A stretch of DNA of 64,000 nt from Lysobacter sp. BMK333-48F3 (lineage in GTDB: Bacteria; Pseudomonadota; Gammaproteobacteria; Xanthomonadales; Xanthomonadaceae), in contig NZ_JAIHOO010000001.1 in assembly GCF_019733395.1 (NCBI RefSeq), positions 3,658,501-3,722,500 on the forward strand. Direction: 5' to 3'. The translations under genes and the position numbers were made by a program. Position 1 is the stretch's first letter, and each line of letters opens with the position of its first letter. Below, piece by piece: positions 1 to 8,088 of the stretch. Below the pieces are notes generated by a model. It searched no databases and was not told the DNA's origin. It was given only the letters and a program-made list of their open reading frames with translations.

Positions 1-130
1 GCGCCGCGTGCAGGCTGGCGCCGTAGACCGCGCGCAGGTGCTCGGCGGATTTGATCCCCAGGGGGGCGATCCGGTACAGCTCGGACAGTTCCTCCCAGTC
101 CAGGCCGTCGGTGTCGTGGCTCCATCGCAT
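1..130 (-). CDS. GNAT-family N-acetyltransferase, 5' part only
   Basis: Only the first 43 codons lie in the window; the gene runs off the left edge. The reading starts at an ATG (128-130) and gives MRWSHDTDGLDWEELSELYR followed by IAPLGIKSAEHLRAVYG. Such a beginning, with an aromatic/acidic stretch and 'LYRIAPLG', is typical of small bacterial GNAT acetyltransferases, which transfer acetyl from acetyl-CoA to an amine. The acetyl-CoA binding motif would lie outside the window, so the family is inferred from the N-terminus alone. It is divergent from the zinc-ribbon gene at 308. Confidence 0.6.
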   Translation of the reverse strand, partial: MRWSHDTDGLDWEELSELYRIAPLGIKSAEHLRAVYGASLHAA

Positions 131-307
131 GCTCGCGCTCCGCAGAATCGATGGCCACAGCCTAGGCCGGCGGCGAGGTGCTGTGGGAGCCAGTTGGCGC
201 GGCTTTGCGGGTGCCAGCCGGGCGGCTTCACAGGCCGGCCCCGGCTGCGTTGTGGCGGGTGCGGCGGCGCGATTCCCGTGCCGTGGCGCCAATGCGAGGA
301 CACCGCG

Positions 308-514
308 ATGAGCGACACCTTCGAACAAACCTGCGATTACTGCGGAGCCAAGTTCCGGGTCGAAGTACCGCGCCTGGAGGGCCACGAAGAGCAGGAGGAG
401 TACAACTGTCCCAGCTGCAACAAGCAATTCAAGACACGGGCCGCCTACACTCCGACGGTCACCCTGATCAGCGCCCGGACCGACGGCCGGAACGACCAGT
501 ACAACAACGGTTGA
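308..514 (+). CDS. small zinc-ribbon protein
   Basis: A 68-residue protein with two CxxC knuckles (Cys9/Cys12 and Cys34/Cys37), the spacing expected for one zinc-ribbon fold. Between them is an acidic stretch (EGHEEQEEY), and the tail is polar. There is no signal peptide, so it is presumably cytoplasmic. The ATG at 308 is chosen because longer in-frame readings run into sequence with no protein character. Function is unknown; proteins of this kind can bind nucleic acid or regulate partners, but nothing here decides that. It is convergent with the DUF1684 gene. Confidence 0.72.
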   Translation: MSDTFEQTCDYCGAKFRVEVPRLEGHEEQEEYNCPSCNKQFKTRAAYTPTVTLISARTDGRNDQYNNG

Positions 515-559
515 ACCGGCTGGCGCGCCGGCCGGTCGTGGCCGGCGCGGCCGGCGCGC

Positions 560-1426
560 CTACTTCAGCAGCGGCGGATATTTCTCGCCGTACTCCAGCG
601 CGGTGTCCAGGCGCGTGGTGAGCTTGATCGGGCAGTTGTAGTAGTCCGAATGCGCGCACAGGAAGGCGTAGAGCGTGTTCAAGTTGAAACGCATCGCCGC
701 CGGCGGCTGGCCCTTGGCGAAGTGGGCTTCGAGCACGCGGCCGCCGCCGTAGCTGGTCTTGTTCGAGGTCCGGTCGGTCACGAACAACAGCACCGCTTCG
801 ATCTTGTTCCAGTCCTTTTCCTTGTTGTAGGCGCGCAGGCGGTAAGTCTTGCCGCGCAGCGGCAGTTCGACGTCGCCGACCCAGTACATCAGCCCGGTAT
901 GGTTGCGCGAGTCGAGGTGGCTGACGCCGACCGGCACCGGCTTGCGCTGGAACTTGCCCTCGACCACGCCGCTGGCGTCGTAGGGGAAGAAGCTGAGTTC
1001 GCGGAAGCGCCGTTGCGACAGGGTCGGGTTGTACAGCCAGGCCTTGATCGAGTCCTCGTAGGCGGTGGCGCGCACGATCAGGCCGTCGGCCAGCGCGTGT
1101 TGCTGCTCCGGCGCGCGCAGCAGGTCGATGCGCTCGCGTCCGGGGACGCGCAGCCAGGCGCGGCCGTCGCGGTATTCGAGCCGGGTCGCGGCGTCGGATT
1201 TGCCGCCGTCCTCGGCCCAGCGCGCGTCGGCGGGCTTGGCCCCGGGGCGCAGGCGCGCGCTCTTGCCCGGCGCGATCACGGTCGCGTCCTGGATCGCGTA
1301 CATGCCGGTCGGGCCGCCGGCGTGCTGGTTCATCGCCGCGCGGAAGGCGTCGTACTCCTGGCGCGGGTCGGCGAAGGCGCTGGCGCCGAGCAGCAGGGCG
1401 AGCAGGGGATACAGCCACAAACGCAT
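560..1426 (-). CDS. DUF1684-family secreted protein
   Basis: 288 residues, starting at ATG 1424-1426 with a clear signal peptide (MRLWLYPLLALLLGASAFA). The mature part contains the signature of DUF1684 proteins: 'LPLRGKTYRLRAY', 'VTDRTSNKTSYGGGR' and the C-terminal block 'LNTLYAFLCAHSDYYNCP'. In this family that block usually reads N-x-Y-x-P-C-A with nearby aromatics. The biochemical role is unknown; the protein is expected in the periplasm. The same frame continues open upstream into the neighbouring gene region, but the signal peptide fixes the start. The VOC gene lies upstream on the same strand, 104 bp away, so they may be cotranscribed. Confidence 0.82.
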   Translation of the reverse strand: MRLWLYPLLALLLGASAFADPRQEYDAFRAAMNQHAGGPTGMYAIQDATVIAPGKSARLRPGAKPADARWAEDGGKSDAATRLEYRDGRAWLRVPGRERIDLLRAPEQQHALADGLIVRATAYEDSIKAWLYNPTLSQRRFRELSFFPYDASGVVEGKFQRKPVPVGVSHLDSRNHTGLMYWVGDVELPLRGKTYRLRAYNKEKDWNKIEAVLLFVTDRTSNKTSYGGGRVLEAHFAKGQPPAAMRFNLNTLYAFLCAHSDYYNCPIKLTTRLDTALEYGEKYPPLLK

Positions 1427-1530
1427 GGTTCGGTCCTCGATGGGGGCGATCGCGACGGCGCGCCGGCGCGACGGCCAGGTGGGGCAGTGGGGCGGCCGCG
1501 GCGAGGCGACCGCGTCGCAGGCGCGCCGGC

Positions 1531-2028
1531 TCAGCCGGCCGCGCGGCGCAGCTCGGCCAGGTCGATCTTCTTCATCTTCAGCATGGCCTGGGTGGCGCGC
1601 TGGGCGCGGCCGGGGTCGGGATCGCTCACCAGCCGGATCAGTTCCTCCGGCACCACCTGCCAGGACACGCCATAGCGGTCCTTGAGCCAGCCGCATTGCT
1701 GCGCGCGCGGGTCGCCGCCGGCGCTGAGCCGATCCCAGTAATGGTCGACTTCCTCCTGCGAGCGGCAATTGACCACCAGCGAGACCGCTTCGTTGAACTT
1801 GAAATGCGGGCCGCCGTTGAGCGCAGTGAAGTCCTGGCCGTCGAGCTGGAAGGCGATGGTCATGATCGCGCCCTCCGGCTGTCCGGAGACCTCGGCGCTG
1901 GCGCGGTCGTAGCGGGTTTCCTGGACGATGCGCGAGCGCTCGAAGGTGTCGAGGTAGTAGTGCACCGCCTGTTCGGCCTGCTGGTCGAACCACAGGAACG
2001 GGGTGATGCGCTGGAAGCGTTCGGTCAT
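1531..2028 (-). CDS. VOC-superfamily protein, PhnB/3-demethylubiquinone methyltransferase-like
   Basis: 165 residues beginning MTERFQRITPFLWFDQQAEQ, from an ATG with a GGAGA ribosome site about 7 nt upstream; a longer reading to 2064 has no such site. The pattern 'ITPFLWFDQQAEQAVHYYLDTF' plus 'GGPHFKFNEAVSLVV' and 'CGWLKDRYGVSWQVVPEEL' is that of PhnB-like VOC proteins, often annotated 3-demethylubiquinone-9 3-methyltransferase although they lack a methyltransferase fold. VOC proteins are built of paired beta-alpha-beta-beta-beta units and often bind a metal. The substrate is unknown. Confidence 0.85.
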   Translation of the reverse strand: MTERFQRITPFLWFDQQAEQAVHYYLDTFERSRIVQETRYDRASAEVSGQPEGAIMTIAFQLDGQDFTALNGGPHFKFNEAVSLVVNCRSQEEVDHYWDRLSAGGDPRAQQCGWLKDRYGVSWQVVPEELIRLVSDPDPGRAQRATQAMLKMKKIDLAELRRAAG

Positions 2029-2279
2029 GGCGATTCTCCGTGCGGTCGGGCGCGGCCGTGCCACGCTAGCGCATCGGCGCGGCCGCGGATTGTCCGGTTG
2101 TCGTCGATTCGACGAACGGGCCGGTCGCGGATCGACAAATCGTCGCGTCGCCTCCGGGGACCGCCTCGTGGAGTGAGCGCCCGCGCACGTTTCGCGACAT
2201 TGGCCGGCGGTCGTTTGTCCTCCGGATTCGGCCCCGGGGCGTTAGCTCAGGGGGAATCCCGCCTGCCGACGAGCCCGCC

Positions 2280-2885
2280 ATGCCCCTGCCGCTGTCTCCC
2301 GCCGAACTGGCCTGGTACGTCACCGGCCGCTTCTACCGCCGCCAGGACGGCGCGTTGGCCGACTACGGCTATTTCCTTCACCTGTCCGGGATCGATGCGC
2401 CGCTGTTCGCCGGCGCGGTCGGCGAGGGCAACGCCTATTTCACCTTCGCCGCGCAGCCGTTCCAGGCCGGCGGCGCGGCCAACGGCGCGCTGCAGCTCGG
2501 GCTGGACCCGGTCGGCGAGTTTTCGGTCTATCTGCAGCGCGAGCCGGCCGGCGATTTCGACGATCCGGCGTCGTTCGCGCGCGGCGAGCGCATCGCCGTG
2601 TTCCGCCGTACCGGGCTGGTGGTCGGCACCACGGTCGACGCCAGCCTCGGCGGCGCGCCGGGCGCGGTGTTCGCCGACAACGTGTTCAGCGCGCTGCTGG
2701 TCGAAAGCCGGCCGTTCCGCTTCGGCGAGCGCGATTACGACCTGGCCGAGATCCTCGGCCGCGGCGTGACCCAGTTCGGCACCGCCGCCAGCGTGCCGGT
2801 GCCGGTGCCGATCACGCCGGCGCCGCCGCATTACGACCTGATCCTGCCGTTCACCGGTTCGGCGATCGCGCTGGCGCGGGGCTGA
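2280..2885 (+). CDS. hypothetical protein upstream of PAAR gene
   Basis: 201 residues, cytoplasmic by appearance, with no signal peptide or membrane helix. It starts MPLPLSPAELAWYVTGRFYR and is rich in Gly/Ala with regular Phe/Tyr, as in a compact beta-rich domain. A 'VPVPVPITPAP' proline linker (residues about 172-182) precedes a short hydrophobic end. I do not recognise the family. It lies 159 bp upstream of the PAAR gene on the same strand, and a link to that spike-tip protein (for example as partner or effector) is only a guess from position. Confidence 0.65.
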   Translation: MPLPLSPAELAWYVTGRFYRRQDGALADYGYFLHLSGIDAPLFAGAVGEGNAYFTFAAQPFQAGGAANGALQLGLDPVGEFSVYLQREPAGDFDDPASFARGERIAVFRRTGLVVGTTVDASLGGAPGAVFADNVFSALLVESRPFRFGERDYDLAEILGRGVTQFGTAASVPVPVPITPAPPHYDLILPFTGSAIALARG

Positions 2886-3044
2886 GGGAGTCACGCCGAT
2901 GCCGCAACTTTCAATTGCTCTTGTATGCGATTCGCGACCGCGTTCACCATGAGCCCGGTCCGGTCGCGCGCCGCGGTAGCTCACGGCGCCTGCGCGGGCG
3001 CGTCTTGCCCTGCAAGGCGCTACGACGCAATGCGGAGGTAGGCG

Positions 3045-3353
3045 ATGGTGCGGCATCCAATCCAGGTCGGCGACACCACCAGCGGCGGCGGCGCGGTCGT
3101 CTCCGGCGCGCCGGCGCAAACCCCGGGCGGGCCGAGCTGGGCCCGGGTCGGCGACGCCGTGCATTGCGGCGTGCACGGCGCGACCACCATCGCCACCGGC
3201 GATCCGGATCGGCGCATCGACGGCCGCGCGGCCGCGCGCCACGGCGATTTCTGCGCCTGCGGCTGCATCCTGATCTCGCAGCGGCAGATCCGTTCGATCA
3301 TCGAGCACGGCCGCGGCTTCGTCGTCGAATACGAGACCGGCGCCGCGGATTGA
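3045..3353 (+). CDS. PAAR-domain protein (type VI secretion spike tip)
   Basis: 102 residues with the look of a PAAR protein: 'IQVGDTTSGGGAVVSG' at the start, then 'ARVGDAVHCGVHGATTIATG', a histidine (RHGD) and a Cys pair 'FCACGC'. PAAR proteins form a small cone on top of the VgrG spike of the type VI secretion system and bind zinc through His/Cys residues. The start has a GAGG-type ribosome site just upstream (gaggtaggcgATG). No VgrG, Hcp or other T6SS gene is in the window, so this is an orphan locus. It is followed 55 bp later by a HAD phosphatase, probably unrelated. Confidence 0.82.
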   Translation: MVRHPIQVGDTTSGGGAVVSGAPAQTPGGPSWARVGDAVHCGVHGATTIATGDPDRRIDGRAAARHGDFCACGCILISQRQIRSIIEHGRGFVVEYETGAAD

Positions 3354-3408
3354 ACCGAGTCCGGCTAGACTGCGCGCCTTCGCGGACTCGCAGGCGGCGC
3401 ACTCGGGC

Positions 3409-4002
3409 ATGGACCTGGCTCTATTCGATTTCGACGGCACCATCACCTTCGACGAAACCTTCCCGGGCTTCGTCCGCGCCAGCGTCGACCGGCGCACCCT
3501 GGCCTGGGGGCAGGTGCTGCTGGCGCCGTACGGAATCGGCTACAAGCTCGGCCTGCTGTCCGGGGCGACGGTGCGCCGGCGCATCGTCGCCTTCGGCTAC
3601 CGCGGCCGCAACGAACAGGAAGTGCGCGAGGCCGGCGCACGCTACCTGCGCGAGGTGGTGGCCAAGCGGCTGCGGCCCGAGGCCCTGCAGCGGATCGACT
3701 GGCACCGCGAGCGCGGCGACCGGGTGGTGGTGGTGACCGCGAACCTGGACCTGTTCGTCGCCGCGTGGTGCGAGGAGCAGGGGCTGGAATTGATCAGCTC
3801 GCGGCTGGAGTCGGCGCAGGGCCGGTTGACCGGGCGCTACCTCGGCGCCGACTGTTGCGGCGAGGAGAAGCCGCGGCGGGTGCGCGAGCGCATCGACCTG
3901 GCCGCTTACGGTACCGTGTACGCCTACGGCGACACGGTCGAAGACCTGGCCTTGCTGGAACTGGCTCAGCGCAAGTACTACCGCTGGCAGGAAGTCGCCT
4001 GA
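3409..4002 (+). CDS. HAD-superfamily subfamily IB phosphatase
   Basis: 197 residues with all HAD motifs. Motif I is FDFDGT at residues 6-11, with Asp7 as predicted nucleophile and Asp9 as acid/base. Motif II is the Thr in 'VVVVTAN', motif III the Lys in 'GEEKPRR', and motif IV 'YGDTVEDLALL'. The layout with a helical cap after motif I matches subfamily IB (SerB-like), enzymes that remove phosphate from small molecules through an aspartyl-phosphate. The substrate cannot be told from sequence. Probably cytoplasmic. It may share a transcript with the PAAR gene 55 bp upstream. Confidence 0.87.
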   Translation: MDLALFDFDGTITFDETFPGFVRASVDRRTLAWGQVLLAPYGIGYKLGLLSGATVRRRIVAFGYRGRNEQEVREAGARYLREVVAKRLRPEALQRIDWHRERGDRVVVVTANLDLFVAAWCEEQGLELISSRLESAQGRLTGRYLGADCCGEEKPRRVRERIDLAAYGTVYAYGDTVEDLALLELAQRKYYRWQEVA

Positions 4003-4344
4003 GCCGGGCGATGCCGCGATGCACGATCGCGCATGACCGCGGTCGCGGTTCGCGATATTCGCCGGCACCGCCACGCCCGCCGGGGCTTCGCCCGCAGCGG
4101 ACGCGTTGGCGACGATTTGCGCCCGCCGTTCGGATCGCTCGCCGCGATCCATGATCGGCTGCGCACTCGCGGCTTGATCGCAGGCACGCCGGTTCACCGA
4201 TGTCGTCGCGCGCATAGCCGGCGGCTATGGCAGCCATCGAATCAAACGATTTCATCCCGCCCGGCGCGCGCACTAGCGTCGATCGGGGCGCCTGCGCGCC
4301 CGCAACCGCGTCTTCCACCCAGCAGGCCAGCAAGGGAGAACGAC
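4003..4344. other. intergenic region, no gene seen
   Basis: 342 bp between the HAD phosphatase and the cytochrome gene. It is full of short CGATCGC/GCGATGC-type words but shows no convincing coding sequence, RNA gene or long hairpin. The ribosome site of the cytochrome gene (aagggagaacgacATG) is at its right end. Any promoter should lie here, but I cannot pick one with confidence. Confidence 0.5.
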
Positions 4345-5739
4345 ATGAGGCAGCGCAAGTCCCCACGGCTGCGGCCGTTATGGTGGTTGTGCGCGGGCGC
4401 GATCGGCGCGTCCGGCATCGCCTGGGCGGCCGACCCGCCGAGCAGCTACATGCCGGTGGTGATCAAGGAAACCTTCGCCGCGATCAAGGCGCGCATGGAG
4501 CGCGACAAGCCCGCGGTGGAGCAGCGCCAGCGCAGCCTGCTCGAGCAGCGCTACGACCTGCGCAACCAGCCCGTGCGCGGCCTGACCATGTCCGGCGGCA
4601 AGCCGGTGCAGGGCGGAGTGCGGGTGCGCCTGGCGGACGGCGCCAGTTGGGAGCAGTTGGGATCGATGACGCCGGAACAGATCCGCGAACGCGGCCTGTT
4701 TCCCGCCGGCTTCCTGCCGTTGCCGCATCCCAATCACCCCGAAGGCGGCATGCTGTTCCCCAAGTTCCACATCGACGCGCTCAAGCGCGCCGAGCAGCGC
4801 GACCTGACGCGCTTCGATCTGGATTTCGATCTGCCGGACCACTTCCTGCCGGACTTTCCCGCGCCGATCTTCCTGACCACCCGGCCGGACCTGGGCGACG
4901 TGTCCAAGGGCCAACTGGTCACGATCAACAACTACTTCGAACTGTTCAACGGGGTGCTCAATCCCAAGCAACTGGAAGGCCTGCGCCTGCTGGTGACGCC
5001 GTTCGCGCAGCAGCAGTTCAACCAGACCGAGGACCGGCGCTCGGCCTTGCCCAGCCGCGGCGTGGCCTGCCTGGACTGCCACAGCAACGGCCATACGGTC
5101 GCGGCCACCCACCTGGTCGGCGACATCCGGCCGCAGCCGTTCCGCCATCGCATCGACACCCCGACGTTGCGCGGGGTCAACATCCAGCGCCTGTTCGGTT
5201 CCCAGCGCGCGCTCAAGTCGGTCGAGGACTTCACCGAGTTCGAGCAGCGCGCGGCCTATTTCGACGGCGACCCGGTGATCGCGACCAAGAAGGGCATCAA
5301 TATCCTCGACCGCGGCCACCAGGTGCATGCGATGGGCGAGTTCCAGGCGCTGTTGGATTTCCCGCCGGCGCCGAAACTCGATCTGCTGGGGCGGCTGAAG
5401 CCGGATGCGGGCGAAGCCGAGAAACGCGGCGAGGCCTTGTTCTTCGGCAAGGCGCAGTGTTCGGCCTGCCATGCGCCGCCGTATTACACCGACAACAGCA
5501 TGCACAACCTGCAGGTCGAGCGCTTCTTCAAGCCGCACACCGTCAACGGCCGATTCGCCAGCGCCGACGGCCCGATCAAGACCTTTCCGCTGCGCGGAAT
5601 CAAGGACTCGCCGCCGTACCTGCACGACGGCCGCCTGCTGACCCTGGAAGACACGGTGGAGTTCTTCAACGTGGTCCTGCAGACCCGGCTGGAGCCGCAG
5701 GAGAAGCAGGACCTGGTCGCGTTCCTGCGCGCGCTGTAG
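4345..5739 (+). CDS. di-heme cytochrome c, cytochrome-c-peroxidase/MauG-like, exported
   Basis: 464 residues. An export signal (residues 1-29, ending GIAWAA) is followed by a domain with two c-type heme sites, CLDCH at 242-246 and CSACH at 372-376. The C-terminal block 'TFPLRGIKDSPPYLHDGRLL' is typical of the bacterial di-heme cytochrome c peroxidase/MauG superfamily, which works in the periplasm on peroxide or protein substrates. The N-terminal 200 residues are longer than in classical CcpA. The start ATG 4345 has a GGGAGA ribosome site. It appears monocistronic and ends at a strong hairpin. Whether it is a peroxidase or another oxidase is open. Confidence 0.85.
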   Translation: MRQRKSPRLRPLWWLCAGAIGASGIAWAADPPSSYMPVVIKETFAAIKARMERDKPAVEQRQRSLLEQRYDLRNQPVRGLTMSGGKPVQGGVRVRLADGASWEQLGSMTPEQIRERGLFPAGFLPLPHPNHPEGGMLFPKFHIDALKRAEQRDLTRFDLDFDLPDHFLPDFPAPIFLTTRPDLGDVSKGQLVTINNYFELFNGVLNPKQLEGLRLLVTPFAQQQFNQTEDRRSALPSRGVACLDCHSNGHTVAATHLVGDIRPQPFRHRIDTPTLRGVNIQRLFGSQRALKSVEDFTEFEQRAAYFDGDPVIATKKGINILDRGHQVHAMGEFQALLDFPPAPKLDLLGRLKPDAGEAEKRGEALFFGKAQCSACHAPPYYTDNSMHNLQVERFFKPHTVNGRFASADGPIKTFPLRGIKDSPPYLHDGRLLTLEDTVEFFNVVLQTRLEPQEKQDLVAFLRAL

Positions 5740-5828
5740 GCGCGTGGCGAGCGTCGACAGCCGGGCCGGAGGCGGTCGATAGGGGGTCGCCGGCACCGGC
5801 TGCGACGCTCTGACCCTGAAAACGCCGA

Positions 5829-5856
5829 AGCGCGGCGGATGTGAATCCGCCGCGCT
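5829..5856. terminator. bidirectional terminator-like hairpin
   Basis: A perfect 12-bp inverted repeat (AGCGCGGCGGAT / ATCCGCCGCGCT) with a 4-nt loop (GTGA) lies between the 3' ends of the cytochrome gene (+) and the S41 peptidase gene (-). There is no long T run, but position and strength suit a shared terminator. Confidence 0.7.
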
Positions 5857-5871
5857 CCGGCGCCGGTCGCA

Positions 5872-7266
5872 TCAGCGCGCGTAACGCTGCGCGCTGCCGT
5901 CCGGGCGCTGCAGTTGCAGCGCGGCGACGCGGCCGTCGCGGTCGCGCTCGAACCGCACCCGCACGCTGGGATCGTCGCCGAGGTAGTAAAGATCGGACTG
6001 CAGCCGGGTCAGCGGTTGCGGCGGACGCTTGCCGTTGCGCAGCGCCAGGCGCGCCTGATCGCGTTCGATCCGGATCCGGCCGTAGTCGCCCAGGTAGGCC
6101 GGGTCGGTCTGTGCCGGCGATGCCGGCGCGCGCAGGGCGTCCAGCGCCCAGCGCGCATCCTCGGCATTGGCGCCGGGCAGGCCGCGCGCGAGCACCGCTT
6201 CCAGCGCCAGGGCCTGGGCGGTGCGCAGGGCCTCGTGTTGCGGCACGCGCACGTCCGGCGCGACGCCGCTGCCTTCCCAGTTGCGGCCGGTGACCGGGCT
6301 GACCGGCGAGCCGTCGGCGACGAACACGCTGAAACCGCCGCCGGCATCGCGCTCGCCGCCGGGATTGGCGGCGCCGGCGCTGGTTTCGCCGACCACGGTG
6401 GCGCGATCGACGTTGCGCAAGGTGTAGGCGAAGGCCTCGGCCGCCGAGGCGGTGCGCGAACTGGTCAGCACGTACAGGGGCAGGTCGGTGCGCGGCGCGG
6501 GGTAGGCGATCTTCGGCGCTTCGCTGCTGCTGCGCACGGTGTCGCCGTCGCGCCAGCGGAAACGGTTGTAGATGTCGCCTCCGGGAGCGACGAAGGCGCT
6601 GGCCAGATAGCCGACCGAGGAGGGCGCGCCGCCGCCGTTGTCGCGCAGGTCGACGATCAGCGCATCGCAGTCGGCGAGGAAGGCCAGCGCCGCATCCAGC
6701 GCGCGCCGCGCCGGCGCTTGCGGGTCGTCGAAATCGATCTGGGCGAATTCGCGCAGGTCCAGGTAGCCCAGGTTGCCCGGCAGCAGTTCGACCCGGCGCA
6801 GGCCGTGGTTGCGCCGGCGCGCGTAGTCGATCGCGGCCGCGTCCGGCGCCGGCCGCAGGCGCGGCCCGGCCAGCGGCGCCGCCGCGCCGGGCGCGCGCCA
6901 GTTGACCCGGAAGTGGCCGTCGTGCGGCTTGATCCGCTCGCTCAGCGCGCTGGCCAGATCGCGCGGGTCGCGGTAGCGGTCGAAGGCGCCGCGCTCGCTC
7001 TCGCTGCGCAGCGCGTCCGCCAGTTCGCGTCCGCGTTGGAGGTCGTAGTAGTGGTCCTGGATGCGCTGCGCCACCGCAGCGACCGCTTTGCGCAGCGCGT
7101 CTTGCGACAGAGCGGCTGGGGCCGCGTCGGCGGCGGCGCTGGCCGCAGGCGACGGCTCGGCCGCGGATTGCGCGCGGACGGGCGGGGCCGCGAAGACGGG
7201 CGGGGCCGCGAAGACGGGGACGGCAGCGAGCAGCAGGACGGCGCCGAGGCGCGAGCAGGACGGCAT
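5872..7266 (-). CDS. S41-family (tail-specific protease-like) peptidase, exported
   Basis: 464 residues with a Sec signal (MPSCSRLGAVLLLAAVPVFA). The S41 core includes 'LPGNLGYLDLREFAQ', 'DCDALIVDLRDNGGG' and 'LTSSRTASAAEAFAYTL', where the Ser before AAE is the predicted nucleophile; 'VVGETSAGAANPGG' closes the active site. No PDZ domain is obvious. Family members cleave proteins or peptides in the periplasm or on lipid anchors. The start ATG (7264-7266) has a GGAGA site. The signal region carries an 18-bp tandem duplication (7178-7213), giving a repeated VFAAPP. Too far from the lanthipeptide locus to be assigned to it. Confidence 0.86.
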   Translation of the reverse strand: MPSCSRLGAVLLLAAVPVFAAPPVFAAPPVRAQSAAEPSPAASAAADAAPAALSQDALRKAVAAVAQRIQDHYYDLQRGRELADALRSESERGAFDRYRDPRDLASALSERIKPHDGHFRVNWRAPGAAAPLAGPRLRPAPDAAAIDYARRRNHGLRRVELLPGNLGYLDLREFAQIDFDDPQAPARRALDAALAFLADCDALIVDLRDNGGGAPSSVGYLASAFVAPGGDIYNRFRWRDGDTVRSSSEAPKIAYPAPRTDLPLYVLTSSRTASAAEAFAYTLRNVDRATVVGETSAGAANPGGERDAGGGFSVFVADGSPVSPVTGRNWEGSGVAPDVRVPQHEALRTAQALALEAVLARGLPGANAEDARWALDALRAPASPAQTDPAYLGDYGRIRIERDQARLALRNGKRPPQPLTRLQSDLYYLGDDPSVRVRFERDRDGRVAALQLQRPDGSAQRYAR

Positions 7267-7545
7267 GGTGGTCTCCGGGATTGGCGCCGCCGTGGCCGGA
7301 AGCGCGAGAGGGTCCATGCCGTAGATGCCAGGCGGCGACGATCGGTCGCAGCCAAGCGACGGCGGCGCCTGGGTTGCGTGCGCTATCGTGCCCGCGCTTG
7401 GCCGAAGCGGACGCATTCGCCGCCCGATCGACGCGACCGTTGCTTTCGGCACACGCGCAAACGGTCACGTTTTTCGACCCTGGGCGGCGCGCGGCGCCAT
7501 ACCCGGCTCGCGATCCAGGACCATAGCGTCAGACAGGACCGTCGA

Positions 7546-8001
7546 ATGCCCCTGATCAGTTCGCCCACGACTTCCGGCCCGCAACCCTGGCTGCTGTTCG
7601 CCGCCGGCTTGAACGCCGCGGCCGCCTTGTTGCACGTCGCGGTGATTTTCGGCGGCCCCGCCTGGTACCGCTTCTTCGGCGCCGGCGAGGGCATGGCCAG
7701 GATGGCAGAAGCCGGGCGCGCCTATCCGGCGGTGCTCACCGCCGGCATCGCCGGCGTGCTGGCGTTATGGGCGGGCTACGCCCTGTCCGGCGCCGGCGTG
7801 TTCGGCGCCTGGCCCTTGCTCAAGCCGGCCCTGTGCACCATCACCACGATCTATCTGCTGCGCGGCCTGGCGGTGGTGCCGATGGCGCTGGCGTCGGTGC
7901 CGGAGCCGGCGACGCCGTTCTGGTACTGGAGCTCGGCGATCTGCCTGGGCGTCGGCCTGGTCCATCTGTTCGGCCTGCTGGCGGCCTGGCGCGCGCTGTA
8001 G
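7546..8001 (+). CDS. four-helix integral membrane protein of unknown function
   Basis: 151 residues with four predicted membrane helices (about residues 12-33, 57-79, 86-108 and 120-148). The small loops contain 'GGPAWYRFFGAGEGMARMAE' between helices 1 and 2. This pattern is seen in uncharacterised inner-membrane proteins of Xanthomonadaceae. The start ATG 7546 follows an AGGACC site. It stands alone between the divergent S41 peptidase and the PqaA-type gene. No transporter signature is visible, and I assign no function. Confidence 0.75.
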   Translation: MPLISSPTTSGPQPWLLFAAGLNAAAALLHVAVIFGGPAWYRFFGAGEGMARMAEAGRAYPAVLTAGIAGVLALWAGYALSGAGVFGAWPLLKPALCTITTIYLLRGLAVVPMALASVPEPATPFWYWSSAICLGVGLVHLFGLLAAWRAL

Positions 8002-8088
8002 GCGCGCGGCGCATTCTTCGTCCTGCGACACACGCGCCGCGACGGCGAACCGCTAGGCTGTGCCCCGGCCAACCACGAGGAACCGCGC

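Noticed and set aside
2235..2275. GGGGCGTTAGCTCAGGGGGAA looks like the start of a tRNA.
   Set aside because: No anticodon arm, T arm or acceptor complement follows; the gene at 2280 begins where the rest would be.
3045..3353. A type VI secretion cluster around the PAAR gene.
   Set aside because: No tss, hcp, vgrG or clpV gene is present in the window.
5872..7266. S41 peptidase as leader protease of the lanthipeptide.
   Set aside because: It lies 17 kb away on the other strand, is exported and has no link to the locus.
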